Shown here: in pieces, positions 7,365 to 16,629 of the stretch
How the letters are laid out: each line of letters begins with the position of its first letter
How positions within the stretch are numbered: position 1 is the first letter of the stretch
Source: Flammeovirgaceae bacterium BBD 1991-12
GTDB taxonomy: Bacteria > Bacteroidota > Bacteroidia > Cytophagales > Cyclobacteriaceae
Direction: 5' to 3'
Length of the DNA stretch: 64,000 nt
NCBI GenBank assembly: GCA_001657315.1
Contig: LYSV01000010.1
Location: 54,199 to 118,198, forward strand
Translations under genes and position numbers: made by a program
Notes under the pieces: generated by a model
The model's input: only the letters and a program-made list of their open reading frames with translations
Told to the model about the DNA's origin: nothing
Database searches by the model: none

Positions 7365-8858
7365 TTAATTTGGTTGCTGATAGAAGTAGAAGTCCTTCAC
7401 CAGGGAAGAGGTTTCCCAGGGGATCTGTCGGTTGTTGGATTTTTTCATTACGCTGACCCTTACCTGCTTGAAGAGATCCTCAAGCTTGAGATCAGGTTTG
7501 TAGATATGTTTGAGTATTTCCTGTGTATACAAACCATTTTGGCCTGTACCATCAGAAGCTGTTCTGCCCGGCGCTGTGGCAAAGGCAACAATAGTCCCAG
7601 GAGGGGCATCCGTACCTGTAAGTCCCCCTGAACTATCACTTTGACGTGTTTGCAGATCCTTGAAGGGATTGTTTCGGCAGGCATCCAGAATAACGATACT
7701 GGTTTCCATTTCCATCAATTCCATTCGGGACAGTATACTACCCGTATCTATACAGGTGGAAGTAATATCGCTGGCACTGCCTAACTGCACATCCACCGGG
7801 ATCAGATAATTTCTACCTGTATTTTGTATGCCATGCCCTGCATAGAAGATCACCCCAGTTTTATACTCTTCAAGCTTTAGCAGATAGTTTCCTACCACCT
7901 TTTTCATTTCGTCTGCTCCCAGGTCCTGAAACTTCATGACTTCAAATCCCAGCTTCTTCAGTGCTATGTGCATGTCGTAGGCATCATTCCCTGGGTTTTT
8001 CAGATCGGTGGCATACCTGTACTCACTATTGCCGATCACCAGTGCGAGCCCGCGATACTGGGTTTTTTCTGCTTCCTTGTAATACACCCGGCGTGAAAAG
8101 GTGGATTCACCAAATTCATCAGTGATTTTTACTTCAATTTTGTTTTCTCCCGGTTTGAGGTTAAGGTTGGCGATGTAGGTATAGGAGCATTTTTTATCAT
8201 AGGTGGTAATGTCAGTCAGTGTCTCAAATGGCTCACCGTTAAAACGGATATCTGTATTTATTTTTTCTGCGTCTGACTTTATACAAAGCTGGAGTGAAAA
8301 TATCTCCACATCTGTTCTGAAGTTGTTTTTAACGGGACTTATCCATCCCATGGAGGGCCTGTTTCCTTCCTTTTCTTCAAATTCCTTTAACCCAAGGCTG
8401 TACACGTCTTCGTCCACGACCCCTGACTTATCAGGGTCTTCATCTATGACCTTTATCTTTTTTCTGTGGTACAACCTGAGATCATTGAATTTCAGCTCCC
8501 CTTCCTGCGCGGATAGTTGTATAAATGAAAGATTTGAGCCAAAGCCGTCGTCATACCCCGCCTTGATGTAATACTTCTGCCCTTTGATCACTCCAAAACT
8601 TACGGTCTTGGACGTGAACACGGAAGCTTTTAGCTTCATATCAATGGCCCCCTCATTGTATACCCGGTATATCATCCTTGAACCGTTGGACAAATGGCCG
8701 ATGGTATTGTCATTGACCTGGGCCTGAAAAATGATAGCCCCTCCCTGAAATTGTTTCGGTCGGAAAACATGGATTTCTGCGTATTCGGCTTCCATTGTTG
8801 TGGTTCCTGCGTTCAGGACCAGAGCAAGAAAAGTGACGAAAACAGTTTTGGGGAACAT
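7365..8858 (-). CDS. Secreted caspase-like (C14) peptidase
   Basis: A 497-residue protein with an N-terminal signal-like segment. A beta-rich region (about 25-125) resembles DUF2846-type domains, an Ig-like stretch follows (about 175-262), and a C-terminal caspase p20-like domain spans about 268-495. Both catalytic residues are present: histidine about 342 in IFYAGHG and cysteine about 394 in ILDACRNNPF. The entry strand ALVIGNSEYRYATDLKNPGNDA is standard for bacterial metacaspase/orthocaspase proteins. The domain is probably periplasmic or exported. Targets are unknown. The partner gene downstream encodes a barrel protein, so an envelope role is more likely than a cytoplasmic death role. Confidence 0.85.
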   Translation of the reverse strand: MFPKTVFVTFLALVLNAGTTTMEAEYAEIHVFRPKQFQGGAIIFQAQVNDNTIGHLSNGSRMIYRVYNEGAIDMKLKASVFTSKTVSFGVIKGQKYYIKAGYDDGFGSNLSFIQLSAQEGELKFNDLRLYHRKKIKVIDEDPDKSGVVDEDVYSLGLKEFEEKEGNRPSMGWISPVKNNFRTDVEIFSLQLCIKSDAEKINTDIRFNGEPFETLTDITTYDKKCSYTYIANLNLKPGENKIEVKITDEFGESTFSRRVYYKEAEKTQYRGLALVIGNSEYRYATDLKNPGNDAYDMHIALKKLGFEVMKFQDLGADEMKKVVGNYLLKLEEYKTGVIFYAGHGIQNTGRNYLIPVDVQLGSASDITSTCIDTGSILSRMELMEMETSIVILDACRNNPFKDLQTRQSDSSGGLTGTDAPPGTIVAFATAPGRTASDGTGQNGLYTQEILKHIYKPDLKLEDLFKQVRVSVMKKSNNRQIPWETSSLVKDFYFYQQPN

Positions 8859-8980
8859 GTGATCAAAATAGCTACAAATTTTTTAAGCTCAAAGATTTGA
8901 TCGCGTAGTTTTCACTGTAAATCGGGGAGAAGATTTTAGGACGGACCCATGGTTTGACTTTGAGGGTCAGGAAGCGGGTA

Positions 8981-9349
8981 TTAGTCCTCCGGATAAGGAA
9001 TGTAAACGAAGTTCGTAAAGTTATCATCCACCACGAAAAGGCAGCAGAACTCATCCGGGTCCTTGTAGCTGACTTTAAAGTCCTCTGCTTTTTGACCGTC
9101 AACGATCTCACGCTGTACAAACTCATCAAGATAAGAGACATTATAGTTCCAATGGGTGGCCTGCTCGGTTTTGCCGATCAGTAACTGACCAATGGGCAGG
9201 TCGATTTTGGATACCGGAAAAATCGGGTAATCTGAAAATCCCCGCTTTCGGATCTGGTATGATGCTTCCTTCAGGGTATCTGCCACGGTTACAAAATCCT
9301 GCGAGATGGAACCCAGATACTTGCCGTTTAATTCGGGATCATTGTTCAT
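8981..9349 (-). CDS. Hypothetical soluble protein
   Basis: A 122-residue acidic protein without signal peptide or membrane segment. It begins MNNDPELNGKYLGSISQDFVTVADTLKEASYQIRKRG and ends in an aromatic acidic tail. The composition suggests an alpha/beta protein with an N-terminal helix followed by several strands (QLLIGKTEQATHWNYNVSYLDEFV, EFCCLFVVDD). I do not recognise the family, though similar proteins look familiar from other Bacteroidetes. It is oriented with the caspase gene but separated by 122 bases, and diverges from the large BNR gene at 9555. Confidence 0.65.
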   Translation of the reverse strand: MNNDPELNGKYLGSISQDFVTVADTLKEASYQIRKRGFSDYPIFPVSKIDLPIGQLLIGKTEQATHWNYNVSYLDEFVQREIVDGQKAEDFKVSYKDPDEFCCLFVVDDNFTNFVYIPYPED

Positions 9350-9554
9350 ATAAAGATAAGATTTACCTTTTACACAAAACTACAAACTTTCAGAGACCCT
9401 GGCTTTTGACGCCGACACTTATATTTGTTAGTTTAGTCAGGCCTTGTCCAGCATAGGAAATCAGCTGTTTTTGATCCCCAGGTATTTTGTAAAAGGTTCT
9501 GAAACAGTGCATAAACACAGTGTAGTAAGGCATTAAAACCAAATCGTAATCAAC

Positions 9555-12350
9555 ATGAACCAGATCAGACTGACCCTGATATTCCTGTTTTTCATTTCCT
9601 TCTCCAACGCTCAAAAACCAGGAGAAGTACTACGAAAAGGGCATCAGGAAAGAAATGCAATGGCGCCCACCTCACTCCTGAAACGCTACCCTGCCCGTAA
9701 CATCGGCCCGGTGGTACAGGGTGGTCGTGTGGTCGACATTGATGTCAATATCAACAATACCAATGAATATCTGGTTGCATTTGCTTCCGGGGGTATTTTT
9801 AAAACCACGAACAACGGTGTTACGTTCGAGCCGGTTTTTGACGAAGTGGACGCACTGGGCATTGGAGATATCGCACTGGCGCCTTCCGACAATAACATTA
9901 TTTACGTAGGAACAGGTGAAAAGAACAGCAGCCGTTCGAGCTATGCCGGTACGGGGGTATACCGGTCCAATGATGGTGGAGGGACATGGCAGCATTTGGG
10001 GCTTACGGACTCTCAGCACATCTCCAGGGTGATCGTTCATCCCGATGATCCCAATATCGTGTGGGTAGCTTCTTTGGGTGCATTATATACACATAATGAT
10101 ATGCGGGGTGTTTTTAAGACCACCGATGGTGGGAAAACATGGAACAAAACGCTTTTTGTCAACGATAGCACTGGTGTTGTAGACCTGATCCTTAATCCAC
10201 AGAATCCCAATCAGCTATGGGCTGCTTCGTGGGAACGTACCCGCAGGAGCTGGGATTTTAAAGGCAACGGCCCCGGTTCAGCTATTTACCGGTCCGATAA
10301 TGGAGGAGAATCCTGGTTTAAGACCATGGATGGTTTTCCTGAAGGCCCACAGGTAGGACGCATAGGTTTGGCAGTGAGCCCGTCTTCCCCACAGGTGATC
10401 TATGCGTTTGTGGATAATCAGGCAGAAAAGAGGGAAGAAAAGGAACAGCAGGAGGAAGGGCTGAAAGCTTCAGATCTCGGAAGTATGAGCCGGGAGGCGT
10501 TTCTGGCCATTGACAATAGTGAGCTGAATGAGTTTCTCAAGGACAAGGGATACCCCAAAAAATACAATGCCGAGCGCGTGAAAAGAGAGGTGCTGGGGGG
10601 CAAATATACTCCTGAGGATATAGCCAACTATTTTGGTGACGCCAACGCTGACCTCTTTAATACCTCGGTAGTAGGTGCAGAATTGTACCGCTCAGATGAC
10701 AGTGGGGTAACATGGAAAAAAATGAATAGTTATGATCTTGAAGGCGTATACTTTACCTACGGTTATTATTTTGGCGAGGTAAGAGTGGCTCCTGACAATC
10801 CTGATCAGCTCTACGTATTCGGTGTGCCTCTGCTCAAATCGAATGATGGCGGAGTAACCTATGCCCGCATTGATTCTCTGGGGGATGTACATGTCGACCA
10901 TCAGGCCTTGTGGATCAATCCGAAAGATCCTGATCACCTAAGGCTGGGAAATGACGGAGGACTTTATGAAAGCTATGATGGCGGTGCTTACTGGAGGCAT
11001 ATCAATAATATGCCGGTAGGTCAGTTTTATACCGTTAATGTGGACATGGAAAAACCATATAATGTATATGGAGGGCTGCAGGACAATGGCTCACTGGTAG
11101 GCTCTTCCAGATCTGTGCCTAACCGTACAACCCACTGGCAGACCGTTTTTGGAGGCGACGGCATGTTCATTGCTCCCAATCCTGACAATGCAGATCTGGT
11201 ATATACCGGGTTTCAGTTCGGTAACTATTACAAAAAGCACAGACGGGCCAATAAGACCGTTAAAATAACTCCACAACATGATATTGGTGAGCCTAAACTA
11301 AGGTTTAACTGGAGAACCCCTCTTGTCCTGAGCGTGCACAATCCGGATATTGTGTATCTGGGGGCGCAGAAACTGTACAGAAGCATGGATGAAGGAGAAA
11401 GCTGGGTGGCCATCAGCCCGGACCTTACCCGTGACCTGCCACAGGGCAATGTCCCGTTCTCAACAATTACGGAGATTTCCGAGTCCCCCCTGAAATTCGG
11501 GCTGATCTACGTGGGAACGGACGATGGCAAAGTGCATGTTACCAGGGGTGGAGGAGATTCATGGGAGCAGATCAATGGAGGTTTACCATCGAATAAATGG
11601 GTGAGCAGTGTATTTGCTTCACCACACAACGAAGCACATGTATTCGTAAGCCTTAACGGCTACCGTGAGGATGATTTCCATACCTACGCATACAAAAGTG
11701 AGGATCATGGAAAAACATGGCAGTCGGTAAAAGGGAATTTGCCTGAAATGGTGGTGAATGACCTTATCCAGGACCCTGTAAATCCAGACCTCCTGTACCT
11801 GGGTGCTGATAATGGCACCTATGCCAGTCTGGACGGTGGCAGGTCATGGGAGCTGATCAGCGCCATCCCCAATGTGGCCGCCTATGACCTTATCGTTCAT
11901 CCCCGTGAGAATGAACTCGTGGTAGGTACTCACGGCAGAAGTATCTTTGTATTGGATGCCAAACCCCTGCAGGCCGTAGCCGGACGGCTGGAAGAGCCGG
12001 TCGTCGTATTTCCCGTTAAGGATATCAGGCATTCGGACCGGTGGGGTGAAAGCCGATACCCTTACCTTGAAGCCTATACACCAAAGCTGGATCTTGGATA
12101 TTACGTAGGTCAGGAAGATGCTGAAATAGCAATTGAGATCTATGACGCAGAAGATCAACTGGTCAGAAAGATATCTGTCACTCCGGAGGGCAGGGGCTTT
12201 CACAAGACTACCTGGGATCTGAGGGTCACCAGCTACAGCAGGAAGAAACGTAAAGCAGAACCCGAATGGTCATATGCTTCGGAGGGAGACTATATGATTA
12301 AAGTTGTAAGTGGGGAACATTCGGATGTGGTTACGTTGAAGATAAAGTGA
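9555..12350 (+). CDS. Large secreted BNR/ASP-box repeat protein (sortilin-like beta-propeller)
   Basis: A 931-residue protein with a signal peptide (MNQIRLTLIFLFFISFSNA). About ten ASP-box motifs of the S-x-D-x-G-x-T-W type are spread along it, such as SNDGGGTWQ, TTDGGKTWN, SDNGGESWF, SMDEGESWV, SEDHGKTWQ and SLDGGRSWE. They build one or two large beta-propellers of the VPS10/sortilin type. A charged helical insert (about 290-355, KREEKEQQEEGLKASDL) interrupts the first propeller. The C-terminal region (about 800-931) is a beta-sandwich ending in VVTLKIK with no type IX sorting domain. Many relatives are annotated as glycosyl hydrolases on repeat similarity alone; no catalytic residues are visible here. 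Confidence 0.85.
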   Translation: MNQIRLTLIFLFFISFSNAQKPGEVLRKGHQERNAMAPTSLLKRYPARNIGPVVQGGRVVDIDVNINNTNEYLVAFASGGIFKTTNNGVTFEPVFDEVDALGIGDIALAPSDNNIIYVGTGEKNSSRSSYAGTGVYRSNDGGGTWQHLGLTDSQHISRVIVHPDDPNIVWVASLGALYTHNDMRGVFKTTDGGKTWNKTLFVNDSTGVVDLILNPQNPNQLWAASWERTRRSWDFKGNGPGSAIYRSDNGGESWFKTMDGFPEGPQVGRIGLAVSPSSPQVIYAFVDNQAEKREEKEQQEEGLKASDLGSMSREAFLAIDNSELNEFLKDKGYPKKYNAERVKREVLGGKYTPEDIANYFGDANADLFNTSVVGAELYRSDDSGVTWKKMNSYDLEGVYFTYGYYFGEVRVAPDNPDQLYVFGVPLLKSNDGGVTYARIDSLGDVHVDHQALWINPKDPDHLRLGNDGGLYESYDGGAYWRHINNMPVGQFYTVNVDMEKPYNVYGGLQDNGSLVGSSRSVPNRTTHWQTVFGGDGMFIAPNPDNADLVYTGFQFGNYYKKHRRANKTVKITPQHDIGEPKLRFNWRTPLVLSVHNPDIVYLGAQKLYRSMDEGESWVAISPDLTRDLPQGNVPFSTITEISESPLKFGLIYVGTDDGKVHVTRGGGDSWEQINGGLPSNKWVSSVFASPHNEAHVFVSLNGYREDDFHTYAYKSEDHGKTWQSVKGNLPEMVVNDLIQDPVNPDLLYLGADNGTYASLDGGRSWELISAIPNVAAYDLIVHPRENELVVGTHGRSIFVLDAKPLQAVAGRLEEPVVVFPVKDIRHSDRWGESRYPYLEAYTPKLDLGYYVGQEDAEIAIEIYDAEDQLVRKISVTPEGRGFHKTTWDLRVTSYSRKKRKAEPEWSYASEGDYMIKVVSGEHSDVVTLKIK

Positions 12351-12365
12351 TATGTAGTAAATAAA

Positions 12366-12392
12366 ATCAGCGAGGCATCACGCCCCGCTGAT
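12366..12392. terminator. Hairpin terminator between convergent genes
   Basis: atcagcg-aggc-atcac-gccc-cgctgat folds into a 7-pair outer stem with a further G-C inner stem. It is flanked by A-rich sequence on both sides, so it can act in both directions. Confidence 0.7.
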
Positions 12393-12416
12393 CTTAAAAA
12401 AGGAACAAAGTTATCT

Positions 12417-13694
12417 TTAGCTACCCACCGGATGGACTTGGGGGCGGTCAAAGCTGATCTCCTCGAGCCGTTCCCTGTGATCAGGATGGGCAATATCGAT
12501 CAGCAATTTTCTTCTTTGCTTCAGTGACCTGCCGTAGAGATTGGCTACACCCCACTCTGTGACCACATAATGAACGTGTGCTCTGGTGGTGACCACGCCG
12601 GCACCTTCCTTCAGACTTGGAACCAGACGTGACTCGCCTCTTCGTGTTACGGATGGCAGGGCAATAATAGCCTTACCTCCTGGCGACAATGAAGCACCCC
12701 GTATAAAGTCCATCTGGCCTCCAACACCCGAGTACATGTAGTGCCCTATGGAGTCAGCACATACCTGACCGGTAAGATCGATCTCAATAGCGCTGTTAAT
12801 GGCTGTCACTTTCGGATTTTTCCTTATCACCGCTGTATCATTCACATAAGAACAGTCCAGCATCTCCACGATGGGGTTGTCATCCATGAAGTCGTATAGC
12901 TTTCGCGTACCTACGGCAAAGGTGGCGGTCAGTTTGCCCGGGTGTTTTTTCTTCATAGCACCATTAATTACCCCTTTTTCTACCAGCGGCAGCACACCGT
13001 CAGAGAACATTTCGGTATGAATTCCCAGATTCTTGTGGTTACCCAGGCAGCTTAAAACAGCATTGGGTATAGCGCCGATACCCATTTGTAAAGTGGCGCC
13101 ATCTTCCACCAATTCCACCACATTTTTGCCGATCGCATGCTCAACTTCGCTTACCTCAGTCAGATGAGCTTCATGTAGGGGTATATCCTCTTCTATAAAA
13201 TGGTCAATAGCACTGATGTGAATGATGCCATCCCCGTGTGTCCTTGGCATATGACTGTTGATCTGAGCAATGACAGTCTTTGCCTTTTTGGTAGCCGCCA
13301 GAGCCGCATCTACCGAAACCCCTAATGAGCAAAACCCATGTTTGTCAGGGGGCGAAACGCTGATCAGTGCTATATCCAGATTGATAATGCCCTTTCTGAA
13401 AAGAGATGGGACCTCGCTCAGGAAAATAGGAACATAGCTGGCCCTCTTTTCACGGATTGCCTTGCGCACATTGGCACCAATAAAAAAAGCATTTGTATAA
13501 AAAATGCCTTGATACTCAGGATTGGTGTAGGGAGCATCCCCTTCCGTGTGGAGATGGTAGATGTTCACATCCTTCAATTCCGGAGCTCTTTCCACTAAAC
13601 CTCTCACCAAAGCCTGCGGGGCTGCGGCGGCGGTATGGATGAATACGTTATCTCCGCTTTTTACACTCGATAAAACTTCACTTGCCTTTGACAT
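12417..13694 (-). CDS. Acetyl-CoA hydrolase/transferase family protein (4-hydroxybutyrate CoA-transferase-like)
   Basis: A 425-residue class I CoA-transferase. The N-terminal half begins with the GDNVFIHTAAAAPQALVRGL loop. The conserved IHTEMFSDG carries the glutamate that forms the CoA-thioester intermediate, and GVGGQMDFIRGASLSPGGK is the typical C-terminal substrate loop. The enzyme moves CoA between acetate and a partner acid such as 4-hydroxybutyrate or butyrate, or hydrolyses the thioester; the partner is not decidable from sequence. Length and motifs are complete. It stands alone, bounded by a hairpin at its 3' end and a 394-base spacer at its 5' side. Confidence 0.88.
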   Translation of the reverse strand: MSKASEVLSSVKSGDNVFIHTAAAAPQALVRGLVERAPELKDVNIYHLHTEGDAPYTNPEYQGIFYTNAFFIGANVRKAIREKRASYVPIFLSEVPSLFRKGIINLDIALISVSPPDKHGFCSLGVSVDAALAATKKAKTVIAQINSHMPRTHGDGIIHISAIDHFIEEDIPLHEAHLTEVSEVEHAIGKNVVELVEDGATLQMGIGAIPNAVLSCLGNHKNLGIHTEMFSDGVLPLVEKGVINGAMKKKHPGKLTATFAVGTRKLYDFMDDNPIVEMLDCSYVNDTAVIRKNPKVTAINSAIEIDLTGQVCADSIGHYMYSGVGGQMDFIRGASLSPGGKAIIALPSVTRRGESRLVPSLKEGAGVVTTRAHVHYVVTEWGVANLYGRSLKQRRKLLIDIAHPDHRERLEEISFDRPQVHPVGS

Positions 13695-13983
13695 GATAGG
13701 TACTGATTATTTCTGATTTAATTTAATAAAACACTTTTCCGTCAGAACAGGGCTCACCCCTCTTCTTATATGGACTGCCTGGCCATGATCCACCCCCGAC
13801 ATTTCCCACTGGGTGGTTGGAAAATTCTGACAGACCCTTACAATCTCCATTTTGCCTGGTTTAGGTATGGCAAGATTAGAGAATTGTGCAATGCAATGAC
13901 ATGATGAATATCAGCCTCTTAAATGATAGATTATCAGCTTGCATGTTTGCCTGAATGCAGGCGGTAACAGTGAAGGGGTAAAC

Positions 13984-14088
13984 AGTTCAATGTTCTACGT
14001 TTGAAGTTCAATGATTTAGCGTTCTATAAACATTGAATAATGAATATTGAACGTAGAACGTAGAACTTAGAACATTGAACTTTCAACC
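13984..14088. repeat. Inverted GTTCAAT/ATTGAAC heptad repeat (locus F)
   Basis: The left part gttcaat-gttctac-gtttgaa-gttcaat pairs with the right part ttgaacg-tagaacg-tagaact-tagaaca-ttgaact-ttcaacc. The repeat runs into the stop codon of the exonuclease gene at 14089. The rest of the 394-base gap (13695-13983) holds only a 44-codon open frame near 13770 that I do not support as a gene. Confidence 0.75.
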
Positions 14089-14901
14089 TCAACGGCCAAA
14101 ATTCGAAAGGGCCTTCAGTTTTATTTCGGTGAGTCTTCTTTTTGTATCCTGTGGAAAGTCGCCATTCATCATCCAGTCGTAGTAGCTGGGCTCTTTTTGC
14201 AATACTTCCACAACGGATTTCTGCCGGTGTTTGCCAAAGTTGAAAACGGCCTCACCCTTTGTGTTGAGTACCATTCTTCCAGCCAGGTCCACCAGATTGG
14301 ACGCGGTCAGCTTATGCAGGCTCTCCACGTCATTGGTGATCACCCCCAATTTTTTACCCAGATTATCAAAGACATCCTGGCCGTCATACCTGTTCACCTG
14401 AGCCTTCAGTACTTCTGTGGTGGCCAGGGTATCGGCTTCCGCACTGTGGGCATCATCCAGGGTTTTACCACAATAGAACCTGTAAGCTGCCGATAGCGTG
14501 CGCTTCTCCATCATGTGGAATATTTTCTGAGCATCTACTACCTTGCGTTTGCTTACATCAAAATCCACCCCGGCACGGAGAAATTCCTCCACCAATACCG
14601 GAATATCAAACTTCAGTACGTTAAACCCGGCAAGATCCGAGCCCTCCAGAAATTTAGCGAGACTTTTGGCAATGTTCTTAAAGGTAGGCGCTTCCCTGAC
14701 ATCTTCGTCATAGATACCATGGATCAGACTGCTTTCATGGGGTATGGGTATGGTGGGATTGATCTTGTGGGTTTTTACTATTTCCTCCCCGTTGGGCATG
14801 AGTTTTACCACGGATATCTCGACAATCCGGTCATTTACAATGTTGGTTCCTGTGGTTTCGAGGTCAAAAACTGTGAGCGGATTTCTAAGGTTTAGTTGCA
14901 T
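14089..14901 (-). CDS. 3'-5' exonuclease, DnaQ/RNase T fold
   Basis: A 270-residue DEDDh exonuclease. The first motif is TVFDLETTG, the second is GFNVLKFDIPVLVEE, and the third is DAHSAEADTLAT with the catalytic histidine and aspartate. The C-terminal FNFGKHRQKSVVEVLQKEPSYYDWM is a small accessory domain common in Bacteroidetes stand-alone exonucleases. It probably proofreads or trims DNA 3' ends outside the main replicase alpha subunit. The start MQLNLRNPL at 14901 is preferred over 14910 by similarity to relatives. It follows mpl by about 38 bases and may share its transcript. Confidence 0.88.
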   Translation of the reverse strand: MQLNLRNPLTVFDLETTGTNIVNDRIVEISVVKLMPNGEEIVKTHKINPTIPIPHESSLIHGIYDEDVREAPTFKNIAKSLAKFLEGSDLAGFNVLKFDIPVLVEEFLRAGVDFDVSKRKVVDAQKIFHMMEKRTLSAAYRFYCGKTLDDAHSAEADTLATTEVLKAQVNRYDGQDVFDNLGKKLGVITNDVESLHKLTASNLVDLAGRMVLNTKGEAVFNFGKHRQKSVVEVLQKEPSYYDWMMNGDFPQDTKRRLTEIKLKALSNFGR

Positions 14902-14939
14902 CTTGAGCATTTTTGGGGTTAAAATAAGGTTGTTGCCTT

Positions 14940-16307
14940 TTATTCTATAAGTTCCTTGAGTGATTCAAAATTAAGATGATCAAATGTACCGGAGGTCATC
15001 ATCAGCAGATTTTTATCCTTCCAGTCCTGATCCTTCAGATAATCCATAAGTTTTTCCTTTTCGTTGAATATTTTCAGACCCCTCTCCCCAAAGGCGGAAA
15101 TGATGTCCTGTTCAGATATAGGATCAAGCCCCTTGTGGTTGATCGTATCCTGATTGAAATAGACGAGAGGCTGATTGGAAAACTTCATGGCCCCCTGATA
15201 TTCTGTGAGAAAGCTCTTCGTGAGGCTGCTGAAGGTGTGCAGTTCCAGGCAGGCTACAAGATCACGTTCCGGATATTGTTCCCTCAGGGCCAGTGTGGTA
15301 GCCCGTACTTTGGATGGTGAATGGGCATAGTCCTTGTAAAGGGCTGAATCGTAGTTTTCAGCGATCAGCTCCAGCCTTTTGGAGGCGCCTTCAAAACCTG
15401 AAATTGCCTGGTAGAACTGATCTTCAGTGATCCCCACCCTTTTTAGTATTTCCAGTGCTCCCGCTATGTTCTGGAGGTTGTGTTTGCCAAATATCTTCAG
15501 TGGAACATTGTGCGCCCCATTGATCAGATAGGATACACCCTCTTCAATAACGAAAGAAGGTGTTTTATAGCCTATTGCGTTCACATCTGCTCTTTCCTTG
15601 CTGCCAATGACCGATGTCATGGGGTCTTCCTCGCAATACACCAAAGACCCTGCCTTGGGTGTAGCGTCAGCGAAAAGCTCAAATTGTTTTACATACTCAT
15701 CTTCTGAAGGGAATACATTCACATGATCCCAGGCAACACCTGAGATCAAGCCAATGTGATGCCGATACTTCAGGAATTTCGGAGTGGGATCAATGGGCGA
15801 GGAAAGATATTCATCCCCTTCAATAATGATCAGTGGTGCATCCGACAGCTGTACCATGGTATCAAACCCTTTTATGGCGGCCCCGACAGCATAGTCAAAC
15901 TCACGATCGAAGTACTTCAAAACATGCATGATCATCGCCGTGATGGTGGTCTTACCATGACTGCCGGCGATCACCACCCTCTGCTTGTCTGATGATTGTT
16001 CATAGATAAACTCCGGGAAGGAAAGGATCTTTAATCCCAGTTCTTCCGCCCGTTGTAGCTCCGGATTGTCCTTTCTGGCGTGCATGCCCAGGATCACCGC
16101 ATCAAGTCCTGCATGTATTTTTTCCGGATACCAGCCTTCGTTCTCCGGCAGTATCCCCTCATTTTCGAGCCTGGATCGTGACGGTTCGAATATTTCATCG
16201 TCCGAACCGGTCACGCTATGTCCTTTTCTTTTTAACGCAATGGCAAGGTTATGCATGACACTACCACCTATGGCTATGAAATGAGTTTGCAGGGATTTGC
16301 TCTCCAT
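14940..16307 (-). CDS. mpl: UDP-N-acetylmuramate:tripeptide ligase (peptidoglycan recycling)
   Basis: A 455-residue Mur-ligase family enzyme. The N-terminal Rossmann domain has THFIAIGGSVMHNLAIALKRKG, the central ATPase domain has the P-loop AGSHGKTTITAMIMHVL, and KDYAHSPSKVRATTLALRE opens the C-terminal domain. The order and the GSVMHNLA signature fit Mpl rather than MurC. It joins recovered L-Ala-D-Glu-mDAP tripeptide to UDP-MurNAc, returning cell-wall peptides to synthesis. It diverges from dnaB, with a promoter-like -7 box 20 bases upstream. Confidence 0.9.
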   Translation of the reverse strand: MESKSLQTHFIAIGGSVMHNLAIALKRKGHSVTGSDDEIFEPSRSRLENEGILPENEGWYPEKIHAGLDAVILGMHARKDNPELQRAEELGLKILSFPEFIYEQSSDKQRVVIAGSHGKTTITAMIMHVLKYFDREFDYAVGAAIKGFDTMVQLSDAPLIIIEGDEYLSSPIDPTPKFLKYRHHIGLISGVAWDHVNVFPSEDEYVKQFELFADATPKAGSLVYCEEDPMTSVIGSKERADVNAIGYKTPSFVIEEGVSYLINGAHNVPLKIFGKHNLQNIAGALEILKRVGITEDQFYQAISGFEGASKRLELIAENYDSALYKDYAHSPSKVRATTLALREQYPERDLVACLELHTFSSLTKSFLTEYQGAMKFSNQPLVYFNQDTINHKGLDPISEQDIISAFGERGLKIFNEKEKLMDYLKDQDWKDKNLLMMTSGTFDHLNFESLKELIE

Positions 16308-16326
16308 AAATTCTTCACTTAAGCGC

Positions 16327-16334
16327 CAAAAATA
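16327..16334 (-). promoter_or_regulatory. Candidate -7 element for mpl
   Basis: On the minus strand this is TATTTTTG, matching TAnnTTTG, 20 bases upstream of the mpl ATG. No clear -33 box is visible in the AT-rich flank. Confidence 0.3.
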
Positions 16335-16553
16335 CTATAAAAAATATAAAATTTTATTTCAGTATTTGGTGTTGATATCAATGTGGACAACTCAATTTTT
16401 TGTGGAGACGTTTAAAATTTTTCAACATTTAAGTCACACACTGTTGGTTTGAAGTGTGGAAAAAGTACCGGGTCAACTGGTTTTTTTAACAATGGATGGA
16501 GTTAGAAATATTTTCTGTAAACACCTTATATTCAGGCTTTGGTTTCAACCGAT

Positions 16554-16584
16554 TTTCTGGTACCCGTTTTTCTTTTTAGGTTTG
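16554..16584 (+). promoter_or_regulatory. Candidate promoter for dnaB
   Basis: TTTC, 19 bases, then TAGGTTTG: one mismatch in the -33 box and an exact TAnnTTTG -7 box. The predicted start gives a leader of about 40 bases before the dnaB ATG. Confidence 0.45.
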
Positions 16585-16629
16585 AAAATCGAACGGATAA
16601 TTGAACTTTAAGTACTTATTTAAATTTAG

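Larger units (their letters stand above)
16308..16629. other. Divergent promoter region between mpl and dnaB
   Basis: AT-rich, without a supported ORF. It contains the two promoter candidates listed separately and several short oligo-T and TGTGGA words (tgtggacaactc, tgtggagacg, tgtggaaaaag), which may or may not be protein sites. I see no tRNA or hairpin of note. Confidence 0.5.

Noticed and set aside
13770-13904. 44-codon plus-strand frame in the spacer before the exonuclease gene
   Set aside because: No start context, no family, and nothing beyond a chance frame.
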